Below, in pieces: positions 26,201 to 30,760 of a stretch of DNA of 64,000 nt. Numbering within the stretch: position 1 is the stretch's first letter; each line of letters starts with the position of its first letter. The notes under the pieces are model-generated. The model saw nothing but the letters and a program-made list of their open reading frames with translations. It had not been told where the DNA came from and ran no database searches. Source of the DNA: Anadara kagoshimensis (lineage: Eukaryota > Mollusca > Bivalvia > Arcoida > Arcidae); NCBI GenBank assembly GCA_021292105.1, contig CM037869.1, positions 36,335,835 to 36,399,834 of the forward strand, given 5' to 3'. The position numbers were made by a program, and so were the translations under genes.

Positions 26201-29200
26201 GATGCAATGTTTCGGGGAGAATATATATGGAGAGAATACAAATGGCGAAATAGCACACTTTGTTCACTTCTTGGAATCTTATCCGTTTTGTCATCTGAAG
26301 TATCCGTACTATCAATATCTTTAGTGACAGTTGCACGATATTTTGCAGTGAGATTTCCATTTAAAGAACATAAAATATCAAGGAGAAATGCCGTGACTGG
26401 ATGTATTTTAATCTGGATTTTTTCTCTTTCTATGGGTTTATTCCCATATTTTGCGTTTGAAAATTATTACTCCTCATCTGGTGTATGTGTATCACTTCCT
26501 TTAAGAAAAGAGCCAACAGCAACAGCAGGGTGGACTTATTCATTTTCACTCTTTGTTGTTTTTAATTTTCTAACGTTTCTCTTCATCGCACTTGCACAGG
26601 GCCCAATCGTATTGGAAGTAAAGAAAATATCATCTAGAGTTCAGAGAACAGGAGATTTAAAACACATGAAAGTAGCAAAGAGATTGTCTTTAGTTATAGC
26701 AACAGACTGTTTATGTTGGATTCCAATTGGAACAATGGGTACGTAAAAATCTATATACATACATAGTGTGTATGTACAACCCTCCGTACCAAGTCGAGTC
26801 CTGTTTTAGTAGTCGGATCACTACGACGAGTAGTGATACGGCTACTAATAAAAAGGACGAGAAATGATTGTTTTGTCTAAATTTTCAACTAGGTTTTTTT
26901 AAAATAATAAAAACAACTCTAAATGTGAAAACAATTATATTGTTACCACAGAAAAACACTGAACTATGTTTTTACATCTGTTCTGTAGTAATGACATCAT
27001 TATTAATTTGACATTGACGTCACAATGAGAAATCCTACTAAAAGTGCACGCGAACTTTACCGCCAATGTTGTATTTATCATCACACTGGTGATACAAGAT
27101 TATGTATCAAACGTAAGCGATAAAACTTGTATTTCGTCAAATCAGATAGAAAAAACTAGTGTAATGTTCAATAAATCATTTGCCTAAGTGTGGCGTGCGT
27201 CGAAAGTTGCATTATAGATACAAATAGATACGTTATTAATTGCGATTTATCTTGGTATGTGCAAATTTTCAGTAACAGAAAAATTGCATTAGGTTTTAGC
27301 AACACATTATTCAGTCCAAATGGCTTTTATTATATTTATTTTAAATATGATGATAAATTAAAACATTATTCCACCTTACTAACATCTTTTTTACTTATCG
27401 AAGTGGAAAAAATAATGTAAAGATTTATACCTTTATCCCAGTAAAAAGGCATGAAAGTATTATTTTTAGCGCTGTAGAATCAGTCACAATAATTTTACAC
27501 AATTCTTAAAAAGAAAAAGAACCTTTTCAACTTGTCCCTTGTCAAAGGTTACGTCCCATTGAACCATGTAACTGGACTATTATTTCACCTACAATGGATA
27601 CTGTTTACTCAGCGTTACCGACGCAACACTTTATTAATGAAGTGGACGAAAAATTTTAAGCGTCTTTCGGAAAAAAATTTGAATAAAAACTGATTGTTTG
27701 TACATATTTCATCCAGAGTTTGTAATGTTAATTGTGGCATTATTTGTATTTATCTAACATTAGACTAGTTTTTCTATCTGATTTGACGAAATACATGTTT
27801 TATCGAACACGCATGATACAGAATCTTGTGTGGTGATACAACATTGGCGGTAAAGTTCACGTCGCATTTCTCATTGTGACGACATTTAGGAATCTCCGAT
27901 TTGTCAAATGTAAATAATGACGTCATTACTACAAAACATATTTCATAACATAGTTCTGTTGTAAATGAATTTTTCACATAAAGTATTGTTTTTTATCATT
28001 CTTTTTCCCTCTACCGGTCTAAGGCGATACAGAATTTTAAAGTTTTATATCATTTTAGACCATAATATCAAAATTATTACTCTATTAAAGTTTAAATTGT
28101 GGATAAATTAACTGATTATATGATACTGTATAAAATGTTCAAATATTTTATTTAATAACCTAATTGGAAATGTTAGATAAAAATATCAGGTCTCGTCCTT
28201 TTTTCGTAACCGTATGACAACTTGTCGCGCAAGCGCAATTCGTAGTGATACGGCTACGAAAAAAGGACTCGAACTGATACTGAGGGTTGTACATACACGC
28301 TTTGCATATAATATGTATGTATCAAAGTACTACTGTTGAGGAATTGTATTTCGAAATAGCCGTTTATTGCTGTAGCATTAACACTGGTATTCTATGCATT
28401 AATCGTCGTTTAATCACTTTATATTCTATTTAGTTTAGTATTATTATAGTTCTGATGACACTATTTTATCTTTTACATGTTAGACACGAAATGCTTACAG
28501 CTGATGCAGCTTTTAACAATAACTCACTCACTCACTCACGCTCCTTAAAGATCTAGCTTGTTTTATATGCACAAATATATTTTGGATCAATGACCATATA
28601 AAAGTAATATTTGACCAAAGAACAATATTCACATAACTGGATAAGTATTTGCATAATGGTTTTTAACCGTCCATAATTAAGAGAATTGTGAAGTTATGTT
28701 TTCCGTTAAAACTTGATGTGAATTTTCATTTTTCTTTTTTCACTTTTCTGTATATTGGTAATAAATCTCATTTCATTTCATTGACAGGTGTAATGGCAAT
28801 GTTTGGTTACGATATGCCGAGGACAATATATGCATGGACCGTGGTGTTTGTTTTGCCAATCAATTCTGCAATCAATCCGTTTTTGTACACATTTATCGAT
28901 ACACAGGTATATAGATCTTGAAATTATCTTTAAGCATACAGTTGACGCATCGCCGGTCACGCCTACAATGTTCCGACAAAGGCCGCCATCACGGTGCCAA
29001 AGCAGCGTCACGGCAACTAATGACGTACCAGTGTCAGTTACGTCATTTAACGACACAATTGAGCCGAGTTTTTATTCTTATTGCGTATAATTCAAGCATG
29101 CCAGACCTTTGTCGGTACATTGATGGCGTGGTCAGCGATACGTCAATTAGTGTTTAAAAAGGGATGGTGTCAGTTCCTTGCTTCTATATGTGTTGATATA

Positions 29201-30196
29201 AATTTCCAACAGATTATTTTTGTCCTTTTATAAATATATCTTTCCGTCAGTCTAGATTAACAAGCAAGTCAGGATTTAACCAATGTATATTGAAATATTA
29301 AGGACGCTTGTTGAAAGTAACAGAAAGGAAAATAAAATCTCCAATAATTAGCAACTGACTAGTCCGAGTAATCAGCCTTATAAACCCTCATTTTAATTTT
29401 TTGACTTGGTGGGGGTTTGTGATCTGATAGGTTCCATTATTGAATTCTTGAAATTTCTGGCGAAAGCGGAAACACGCGTCGATAACTTCCGGTATTTCCG
29501 TACCTTGCTTTTGCTGACAACACGTATCATTTCCTAAAATATTCTTCTACCGATCCATGCTAAACTTTTAATTATAATCCATCGATATCGGTAGAAATAC
29601 CAAGTTTTCTGATGTCTCTGTATTTCTGACATCACAGAACATAGTATTTCTACCGATATCGATGGGTTTTAAAGAGCCAGGTAAAGAAATACTGAACGTT
29701 ATCGACTCGTGTTTTCATTTCTGCCGTTTTCACCAAAAGTTTCAAGAATTCCATAATAGAAGCTTTTAGTCCACAAACCCCTAAAAGTAAAAAAGGTTAA
29801 ATGGGGGTTTATTGGGCTGATTAGTCGGATTACAACTGACGTACTAGGTAAATACAAGACAGACGATTTATTCTTATTTCTTTTTTATTTTTGCTTACCA
29901 TTTTATATACTGTTTGCATTTCCTTGAAACAAAGTCAGTCTGGCAATAAAGAGAATATTTATTTATACAACTTTAATACTGGTATCAGTCTGTTGATGAC
30001 AGACTATTGGATGTTACTATCTAGCAAACATGAAACTGGAAATTGTAATTTTGATAATGAGACAAAATTTAACTTCAAATTTGTGCGTATTGTATGTTGG
30101 AAACAAATAGGTCTTACCAGATATACTCAGAAAAACAGGAAATCTGTTACATCTGGAATACATGATTTGATGGCTATGTCTACAATGCCATTATAG
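1059..30196 (+). CDS. Giant mosaic LGR/GRL101-like GPCR (5' end outside window)
   Basis: Twenty exons join with matching phases into one chain: M28-like domain, CTLD1, CTLD2, YWTD propeller 1, two EGFs, YWTD propeller 2, LDLa, LRRs, 7TM, tail. Exons: 1059-1164, 1785-1901, 2982-3148, 5211-5484, 7391-7612, 8806-8982, 10417-10677, 11815-11985, 12765-13022, 14438-14831, 15783-16282, 17318-17440, 18353-18490, 19162-19368, 20714-20912, 21352-21626, 22312-22446, 25034-26738, 28788-28906, 29939-30196. Most junctions are phase 1; the two inside the propellers are phase 2; the exon 3/4 and 19/20 joins are phase 0. LDLa-LRR-7TM is the known plan of GRL101 and relaxin-type LGRs. The added ectodomain modules are inferred to belong to the same protein because no stop codon, signal peptide or poly(A) site separates them. 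Signal peptide and first exon lie upstream. A one-base frameshift sits in exon 18. A polyadenylation signal follows at 30269. Two fused gene models remain possible. Confidence 0.72.
1240..1680. repeat. Low-complexity satellite remnant and GTCC-rich repeat
   Basis: 1245-1400 has irregular repeats of cttcgata-ctcgaa. 1395-1670 has a small palindrome (tgcccccgct..gtggggggta) then gtccgtccgtcc and a long spacer. No coding potential is seen, although an 87-codon open frame crosses it. Confidence 0.5.
1785..1901 (+). CDS. Exon 2: M28-like domain, second metal-site segment
   Basis: Encodes MFNNGAGVVAMLESARLL, then RNTLLFVAFDLHATG. This is the M28 block DNGSGVAxLLExAR ... NTLLFVAFDLEExG, but the bridging Asp is Asn and the Glu-Glu catalytic/metal pair is His-Ala. 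Acceptor tatatcag, donor gtaaat, phase 1 to phase 1. Confidence 0.78.
1976..2335 (+). repeat. tRNA-derived SINE (SINE-1), near full length
   Basis: The head has a pol III A box (ggtcagttggtagagtgc) and B box (ggtcgtgggttagaacc), then a body with gcattcggcattacgaaatg, tatagctggcgacg and a 3' end like ttgact.ggacgttaaacacc. The head is not a functional tRNA: its stems do not pair properly. Other copies: 6757-7082 (-), 9641-9815 (-), 11135-11462 (-), 12484-12672 (-), 13863-14192 (+), 16470-16797 (-), 22518-22850 (+), 32741-33050 (+), 37405-37625 (-), 46230-46560 (-), 51620-51955 (-). Confidence 0.85.
2485..2565 (-). repeat. Repeat C copy
   Basis: The core, read on the minus strand, is ttttaattttacagcacta ... 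cctcatcagtagtgcttg. Copies also at 17728-17815, 22118-22205, 22925-22985 and 28322-28392 (-), and 44121-44180, 44340-44415, 47005-47080, 48408-48485 and 49720-49790 (+). Always about 70-80 bp; class unknown. Confidence 0.65.
2725..2900 (+). repeat. Repeat B copy in intron 2
   Basis: Runs from the cccaggaatgccctgggtat segment through gtgtagctagctaaacagga and ends early after tggtggaag, so it is one of the few copies lacking the usual 3' end. It produces a spurious 62-codon frame. Confidence 0.6.
2982..3148 (+). CDS. Exon 3: M28-like domain, GxIxLDxI-type segment
   Basis: Reads GSKHFVNVWLENYL ... GGTIILESILNYD ... SSQEVNLKGTLGAL. The canonical metal ligand Asp of the LDxI strand is Glu. The acceptor (caag, 2978-2981) is weak; the donor gtaagt at 3149 is a perfect consensus and gives phase 0, matching exon 4. 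A MITE begins only about 20 bp past this donor. Confidence 0.68.
3170..3384. mobile_element. MITE D copy 1, just inside intron 3
   Basis: The ends attgacggatcgcc... and ...ggcgatacgttaat are inverted repeats of about 45 bp that include tgttccgaca / tgtcggaaca. A second copy is at 28941-29147. It lies about 20 bp past the exon 3 donor. Confidence 0.7.
3395..3740. repeat. Element shared with 47380-48400
   Basis: ttttgattggtcatattttc and ctgttacgtttgcgtgaatg recur at 47385-47430, and an inverted pair around agtatgaaagaattg / attctttgatactttcat (3625-3715) recurs at 48265-48360. Probably a decayed foldback element present twice. Confidence 0.45.
4020..4780. repeat. Tandem array, unit about 146 bp
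   Basis: About five diverged units, each with gtgaccttgacctttcaacc, atatatcaaaatgat, aatgcctacaatatt and a gataattaaccatttcagtattcg block. The same unit forms the arrays at 56340-56520 and 57610-58080. Confidence 0.75.
4855..5135 (-). repeat. tRNA-derived SINE family 2 (SINE-2)
   Basis: The minus strand begins gaggctgcggtgccttaatg with a tRNA-like B box region near 5070-5090, followed by gggaaagtgaattttccttg and a gtacgccgaagac-like tail region. It matches the plus-strand copy at 35295-35590. A weaker head fragment sits at 51290-51350. Confidence 0.7.
5211..5484 (+). CDS. Exon 4: M28-like domain, C-terminal half
   Basis: Begins MFKDLYTLVALDNNRGNF, which aligns with the M28 segment FPxxYxxLxxxxxRGDF. 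It later has SDLLPFY ... GIGITDT, matching the SDHxPF ... GIPAIxxTDT block, with Leu replacing the His. Entry is phase 0 after tgcag; donor gtaggg at 5485, exit phase 1. Confidence 0.78.
5525..6290. other. Intron 4, left part: nothing recognised
   Basis: AT-rich intron sequence between exon 4 and a repeat B copy. No exon with matching phase, hairpin or known repeat was seen. Confidence 0.4.
6300..6560 (+). repeat. Repeat B copy
   Basis: Longer copy starting near tgcatctgtgtccagtattg and running to the standard 3' end gacatggatcagtatgtttg. Confidence 0.7.
6757..7082 (-). repeat. SINE-1 copy
   Basis: The left side is the 3' end (cgtcccagtcaagaatattt) and the tRNA-like head is at right (gagcgagcactctaccaact). 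It accounts for the overlapping open frames on both strands here. Confidence 0.85.
7391..7612 (+). CDS. Exon 5: end of M28-like domain and Ser/Thr linker
   Basis: Continues QFRGEMKTCYKTRCNETALL in the place of the M28 block FRNPxYHTxxDTxxTL. The last zinc-binding His is absent and two Cys are present instead. It then has a helix like the closing helix of M28 folds and a Thr-rich linker (STTTTPTVPKS) before the first lectin domain. Acceptor aaccag, donor gtaaag, exit phase 1. Confidence 0.72.
7703..8086. mobile_element. Foldback element with internal (AC)n
   Basis: Outer arms agtaaccaaaccaggcgttc (7711 on) and its inverse ending at 8086, and inner arms 7821-7856 / 7970-8005 (aatgatccgtgacatgataa and inverse), pair around an (AC)n run at 7915-7939. 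Intron 5. Confidence 0.7.
8425..8743. mobile_element. TACAGTC-type MITE split by a repeat B insertion
   Basis: The left end tacagtccaacctgc and right end ...gactgt belong to the MITE seen whole at 19822-20002. The middle, about 8524-8692, is a minus-strand repeat B copy, after which MITE sequence resumes (tatgtaaaggccac). The right end is 62 bp before the exon 6 acceptor. Confidence 0.72.
8806..8982 (+). CDS. Exon 6: C-type lectin domain 1, N-terminal half
   Basis: PTCPNADYFYDGK ... YYKSYMK ... WSEAKTVCENEGAQLLIL is the standard CTLD opening: first Cys pair, WxxAxxxC helix and the Gly-Ala-x-Leu strand. Acceptor cttcag at 8805, donor gtgagt at 8983, phase 1 at both ends. Reading past the donor gives only intron. 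Confidence 0.85.
8983..9640. other. Intron 6, left part: nothing recognised
   Basis: The open frame of exon 6 runs on to 9236, but the CTLD pattern stops at the donor. No repeat was recognised. Confidence 0.4.
9641..9945. repeat. Truncated SINE-1 (-) fused to repeat B (+)
   Basis: SINE-1 body to about 9815 breaks off at cccatccgg without its tRNA head and joins directly to the agcacccggtctcacttccc part of repeat B, which then runs to its normal 3' end. Confidence 0.7.
10120..10375 (-). repeat. Repeat B copy abutting exon 7
   Basis: Minus-strand copy that includes the distal ggacgtcaaatatatccagg and aatttatttgcaagcagcct segments. It ends about 40 bp before the exon 7 acceptor, so the branch-point region lies next to or inside it. 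Confidence 0.75.
10417..10677 (+). CDS. Exon 7: C-type lectin domain 1, C-terminal half
   Basis: Contains IWVGMSDI (WIG-type core), EWKWVDG, CQPDNSQLGEDCG and a closing FICTC. The QPD tripeptide is the motif of galactose-preferring CTLDs. The second Ca2+ motif WND is not intact (LIDVDC). A repeat-B copy ends about 40 bp upstream of the acceptor (cttccctctttttctaaag). Donor gtaaag at 10678. Confidence 0.86.
10755..10935 (-). repeat. Repeat B copy after exon 7
   Basis: Starts within the element at ggatgctccggaagggtaag, 75 bp past the exon 7 donor, and reaches the gtgatggcggctataaaact segment. Confidence 0.7.
11135..11462 (-). repeat. SINE-1 copy
   Basis: Near-complete copy with the head at the right (gttcgaacccacaacctacc). 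Confidence 0.85.
11815..11985 (+). CDS. Exon 8: C-type lectin domain 2, N-terminal half
   Basis: Entered in phase 1 after tttaag, it reads CFVTGYTM ... LYYKVFETSLNHDQAENAC ... GVHLLSIS, a clear CTLD start. The Met at 11838 is internal, not a start codon. Donor gtaaat at 11986, phase 1. Confidence 0.8.
12048..12345 (+). repeat. Repeat B, long copy
   Basis: Contains the whole order gcaagcctaggcttatcaag, aaaaagttttatggccgtca, tatatttgacgtcccattgt, gtgtagctagcttaacagga, then the common 3' end at 12340. Confidence 0.8.
12484..12672 (-). repeat. SINE-1, head half only
   Basis: Retains the tRNA-like head and first third of the body; the 3' end is missing. Confidence 0.75.
12765..13022 (+). CDS. 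Exon 9: C-type lectin domain 2, shortened C-terminal half
   Basis: Reads LSGGLYHIHSDERFYQLF ... DRCYVLDGFTLSLDTRNC ... LPFICGLYC. The closing Cys framework is kept, but the WIG core, the long loop and both Ca2+-site motifs are missing, so this domain probably does not bind sugar through Ca2+. Acceptor cttttag, donor gtatgt at 13023, phase 1. Confidence 0.78.
13105..13336. mobile_element. GACCTGTCC-type MITE, complete
   Basis: The ends tttgacctgtccgcttgaac and ...gtcaaatggacaggtcaa form terminal inverted repeats around a 230-bp AT-rich body. Related copies: 17910-18136 (complete), 46769-46952 (complete, diverged), 32361-32540 and 35836-35920 (partial). Confidence 0.78.
13440..13630. mobile_element. 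TACAGTC-type MITE copy
   Basis: Ends (ac)actcaaacctgtc and aagttggactgta; body shares gggaaccagtaaaag and aggttcaaataatatgaa with the copy at 19822. Confidence 0.75.
13863..14192 (+). repeat. SINE-1, best-preserved copy
   Basis: tRNA-like head tagctcagttggtagagtgc and gtcgtgggttcgaaccccgg closely match pol III A and B boxes; full body and 3' end follow. Confidence 0.88.
14438..14831 (+). CDS. Exon 10: YWTD (LDLR class B) propeller 1, first half
   Basis: Starts EKYEILASTDNGLKHYN, the usual opening strand of an LDLR propeller, then GEPVYSMDILYEKNILFWHS and YTYIAVDWFYENVYWS, which are successive xxALDWxxxxxYWTD blades with drifted YWTD cores. The donor after DSFTG at 14832 (gtaggt) gives phase 2, matched by exon 11. 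Confidence 0.82.
14832..15515. other. Intron 10: nothing recognised
   Basis: Unique AT-rich sequence between exon 10 and a repeat B copy at 15520-15690. Confidence 0.4.
15520..15690 (+). repeat. Repeat B copy
   Basis: Begins at gtgaggagtgtagctacctc and ends at gacatggattagtatgattg, 90 bp before the exon 11 acceptor. Confidence 0.75.
15783..16282 (+). CDS. Exon 11: YWTD propeller 1, second half
   Basis: Opens with LLIWLEPLGVIFGTMDG (blade strand GxLYWTDxxxxIxxxxxDG, diverged), then INGNFDQLVVDSFLKTMFIS. About 167 residues complete a six-blade propeller with exon 10. Acceptor tcttacag, donor gtaaat at 16283, exit phase 1. Confidence 0.78.
16470..16797 (-). repeat. SINE-1 copy
   Basis: Full length but diverged; head at right reads ggtttgaacccacgacctgc. 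Confidence 0.8.
17213..17251. repeat. (GT)n microsatellite
   Basis: About 18 GT units, 66 bp upstream of exon 12. Confidence 0.9.
17318..17440 (+). CDS. Exon 12: EGF module 1 (five Cys)
   Basis: Reads ECSYVNDSCSKLKLP ... FKGSFSCVCPLDG ... SCGK. This is the EGF that closes LDLR/LRP propellers, but the third Cys is Lys, leaving five. Acceptor ttttcag, donor gtaaat at 17441, phase 1 to phase 1. Confidence 0.75.
17575..17815. repeat. Repeat B (+) followed by repeat C (-)
   Basis: Repeat B to about 17715, then repeat C from 17728 (tttttgtttaatacactact ... agtgttgcaaaatcaacac). Confidence 0.65.
17910..18136. mobile_element. GACCTGTCC-type MITE, complete
   Basis: Ends ttgacctgttcgcttgacc and gatcaaacggacaggtca; interior shares agggagcacaggtgtttatc with the 13105 copy. 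Confidence 0.78.
18353..18490 (+). CDS. Exon 13: EGF module 2 (six Cys)
   Basis: Reads ICLKDNGKCSQQCTEM ... NCSCYEGFQLLLDEKTC with all six EGF cysteines and the GFxL turn typical of LRP-type EGFs. Acceptor cattatag, donor gtaagt at 18491, phase 1 at both ends. Confidence 0.85.
18491..19161. other. Intron 13: nothing recognised
   Basis: AT-rich; the exon 13 alternative frame runs on to 18559 but has no domain signal. Confidence 0.4.
19162..19368 (+). CDS. Exon 14: YWTD propeller 2, first blades
   Basis: AQTLILFSDKVDLEL is the opening strand, followed by AGITFDPLDFHIYWVQDKA (YWVQ in place of YWTD) and IRRAYINGTG. Acceptor aactag, donor gtatat at 19369, phase 1 both ends. A complete TACAGTC-type MITE lies downstream in the intron. 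Confidence 0.82.
19822..20002. mobile_element. TACAGTC-type MITE, reference copy
   Basis: About 181 bp with inverted ends gtacagtcaaacctggc and gcaggttggactgta; internal sub-palindromes of the aaaggccac / gtggccttt type. Confidence 0.8.
20315..20440 (+). repeat. Repeat B, 3' part
   Basis: From cttacccttgcggaccaccc to gacatggattagtatgtttg, with a short deletion in the middle. Confidence 0.7.
20714..20912 (+). CDS. Exon 15: YWTD propeller 2, middle blades
   Basis: KEECYAGSSKELWSLTLD ... SVDTNGKLYQIDH ... SSFVLDNFNG. The exit after DNFNG is phase 2 (donor gtaaga), the same position and phase as DSFTG in propeller 1, which suggests the two propeller gene segments share an exon layout. Confidence 0.75.
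20930..21095 (+). repeat. Repeat B copy
   Basis: Starts about 20 bp past the exon 15 donor (gtgtctaactaaacatgaga) and ends at ggataagtatgtttgttttt. Confidence 0.72.
21352..21626 (+). CDS. Exon 16: YWTD propeller 2, later blades
   Basis: FIYYHQQNRFKLTDTEIIRL, then SAAPRSFDVDHKEGMIFFIG and QIHGTEGK are propeller blades; FFIG stands for YWTD. Acceptor cttttag at 21349-21351, donor gtaaga at 21627, exit phase 1. Confidence 0.78.
21700..22205. repeat. Repeat B fragments, homopolymer run and repeat C
   Basis: Minus-strand repeat B at 21700-21775; T-run then G-run at 21993-22023 (assembly-prone); a 30-bp repeat B 3' end just after it; repeat C at 22118-22205. Confidence 0.6.
22312..22446 (+). CDS. 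Exon 17: last segment of propeller 2
   Basis: DDELYTIGRQGEFGRYNI ... IISIAGGQYHSKS, about 45 residues, phase 1 at both ends (acceptor tgtttag, donor gtaaga). No EGF exon was found between here and exon 18, although LRP-type propellers normally close with one. Confidence 0.68.
22518..22850 (+). repeat. SINE-1 copy with duplicated B-box sequence
   Basis: Full copy; the B box carries a repeated gtgggtt, giving gtcgtgggttgtgggttcga, a small duplication absent from other copies. Confidence 0.85.
22925..23660. repeat. Repeat C and two repeat B copies
   Basis: Repeat C (-) 22925-22985; diverged repeat B 23140-23300; better repeat B 23445-23660 with standard 3' end. Confidence 0.65.
23665..25030. 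other. Intron 17, right part: nothing recognised
   Basis: About 1.35 kb without a recognised repeat, domain or phase-compatible exon. An EGF exon would be expected here by analogy with LRPs but was not found. Confidence 0.4.
25034..26738 (+). CDS. Exon 18: LDLa + leucine-rich repeats + TM1-TM6 of the GPCR (frameshifted)
   Basis: The large exon encodes a six-Cys LDLa (TC..KC..IC..IC..QC..YDEMYC, about 25070-25170), four to five LRRs (for example LKKLISLDISNNKLVLL), the Cys-rich hinge FSLCCVTPKHMP ... DVSSCEHL typical of LGRs, and TM1 from about 26027. The conserved Cys before TM3 (TLCSLLG) and in extracellular loop 2 (SGVCVS) are present. The D/ERY position reads VARYFAV, with Ala for the acid. 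TM6 has IATDCLCWIPIG, as in relaxin-type LGRs. The phase expected from exon 17 reads into LDLa but hits a stop at 25111; all later codons are in the next frame, consistent with one extra T near 25096. Reading that later frame from upstream is blocked by TAA at 25088. Donor gtacgt at 26739. Confidence 0.9.
26767..28298. mobile_element. Foldback transposon with long inverted arms
   Basis: Ends gtgtatgtacaaccctc and gagggttgtacatacac are exact inverses. Arms of about 400 bp (26767-27162) and 540 bp (27761-28298) continue the match, including gtagtgatacggctac and tcgtcaaatcagatagaaaa with its inverse. A spacer of about 600 bp has only a 76-codon frame without similarity I know. It fills most of the intron between the TM1-6 and TM7 exons. 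Confidence 0.82.
28788..28906 (+). CDS. Exon 19: end of TM6, loop 3 and TM7
   Basis: GVMAMFGYDMPRTIYAWTVV, then LPINSAINPFLYTFIDTQ. NPFLY is the NPxxY motif of TM7, and YAWTVVFVLPINSAINPFLY is the form seen in type C LGRs. Entry phase 1 after ttgacag. The donor cag|gtatat at 28907 gives a phase 0 exit; without splicing the frame ends after VYRS at 28921. Confidence 0.92.
28941..29147. mobile_element. MITE D copy 2, just past the TM7 exon
   Basis: Inverted ends gttgacgcatcgccggtcac and gtggtcagcgatacgtcaat, with tgttccgacaaaggc and its inverse inside. Lies about 34 bp past the exon 19 donor. Confidence 0.75.
29360..29832. mobile_element. Near-perfect palindromic MITE
   Basis: Arms of about 235 bp: tagtccgagtaatcagcc at left is mirrored by ggctgattagtcggatta at right, and ccatcgatatcggtagaaat is mirrored by atttctaccgatatcgatgg near the centre (about 29620). 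In the last GPCR intron. Confidence 0.82.
29939..30196 (+). CDS. Exon 20: predicted cytoplasmic tail and stop
   Basis: After acceptor aaagtcag, phase 0 coding runs 85 residues to TAG at 30194: hydrophilic, with a basic run RYTQKNRKS and several Ser/Thr near the end. It is assigned because it is the next open stretch of compatible phase and is followed by AATAAA at 30269. There is no family signature, so the link to exon 19 is inferred. Confidence 0.55.
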   Translation, partial: SGNKENIYLYNFNTGISLLMTDYWMLLSSKHETGNCNFDNETKFNFKFVRIVCWKQIGLTRYTQKNRKSVTSGIHDLMAMSTMPL

Positions 30197-30268
30197 TAAG
30201 TATCTCTACGTCCATTTACCAATAGCGTATATTTTAAGCTTGTTCGATAAACACAGAACTTAAATGAT

Positions 30269-30274
30269 AATAAA
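30269..30274 (+). terminator. Polyadenylation signal of the GPCR gene
   Basis: AATAAA lies 73 bp after the stop codon at 30194-30196, the first such hexamer downstream. Confidence 0.5.
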
Positions 30275-30760
30275 GCCAGCTCCATATTATTTGGGAAGCC
30301 TCACATAGCAAACACGTATAAAGGTTATGTTATTTAAGTTTATTTAAAGTTTTGATTTTTTTATCTGATAATTTTTACATTAACTGTTTTTAAGATGTTG
30401 CTGATTGTTAAGCAGTTTCTGAGAATGGTATATAAAGGTATGGTAATTCTCTGAAAACAGTAGTATTTGCAAGTTTATGATACAACAGACTTGGCAAATT
30501 TAAGTTTCAATACAAACTATTAGGGAAATAATTACACGTCTAAAAATCTGCATTACTTCGAATTTTATCAGGTGCTGATACCGGGCACATTGATAAAATA
30601 GTATCATTATTATCTCTTAAAATATTTTCTTTGACAAGATTTTTTAACATCGTGTACTTTTCCTAGATTGACTCTTTCTTGTTTTTACCCAACTAACAGT
30701 TCGGATTTTCCTAGATAAATAAATCCATATTAATATTTACTTGATGAGTAAATCAAAATC
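30275..30760. other. Between GPCR gene and repeat cluster: nothing recognised
   Basis: AT-rich; could hold the lectin gene promoter or first exon, but no start exon is identifiable. Confidence 0.35.

Noticed and set aside
25091-26746. ATG at 25091 as the true start of a short LDLa-LRR GPCR
   Set aside because: It lies inside the LDLa module, gives no signal peptide, and cuts off two of the six LDLa cysteines that are visible upstream in the neighbouring frame.
27190-27420. 76-codon frame inside the foldback element
   Set aside because: No domain or transposase motif; low-complexity AT-rich spacer.
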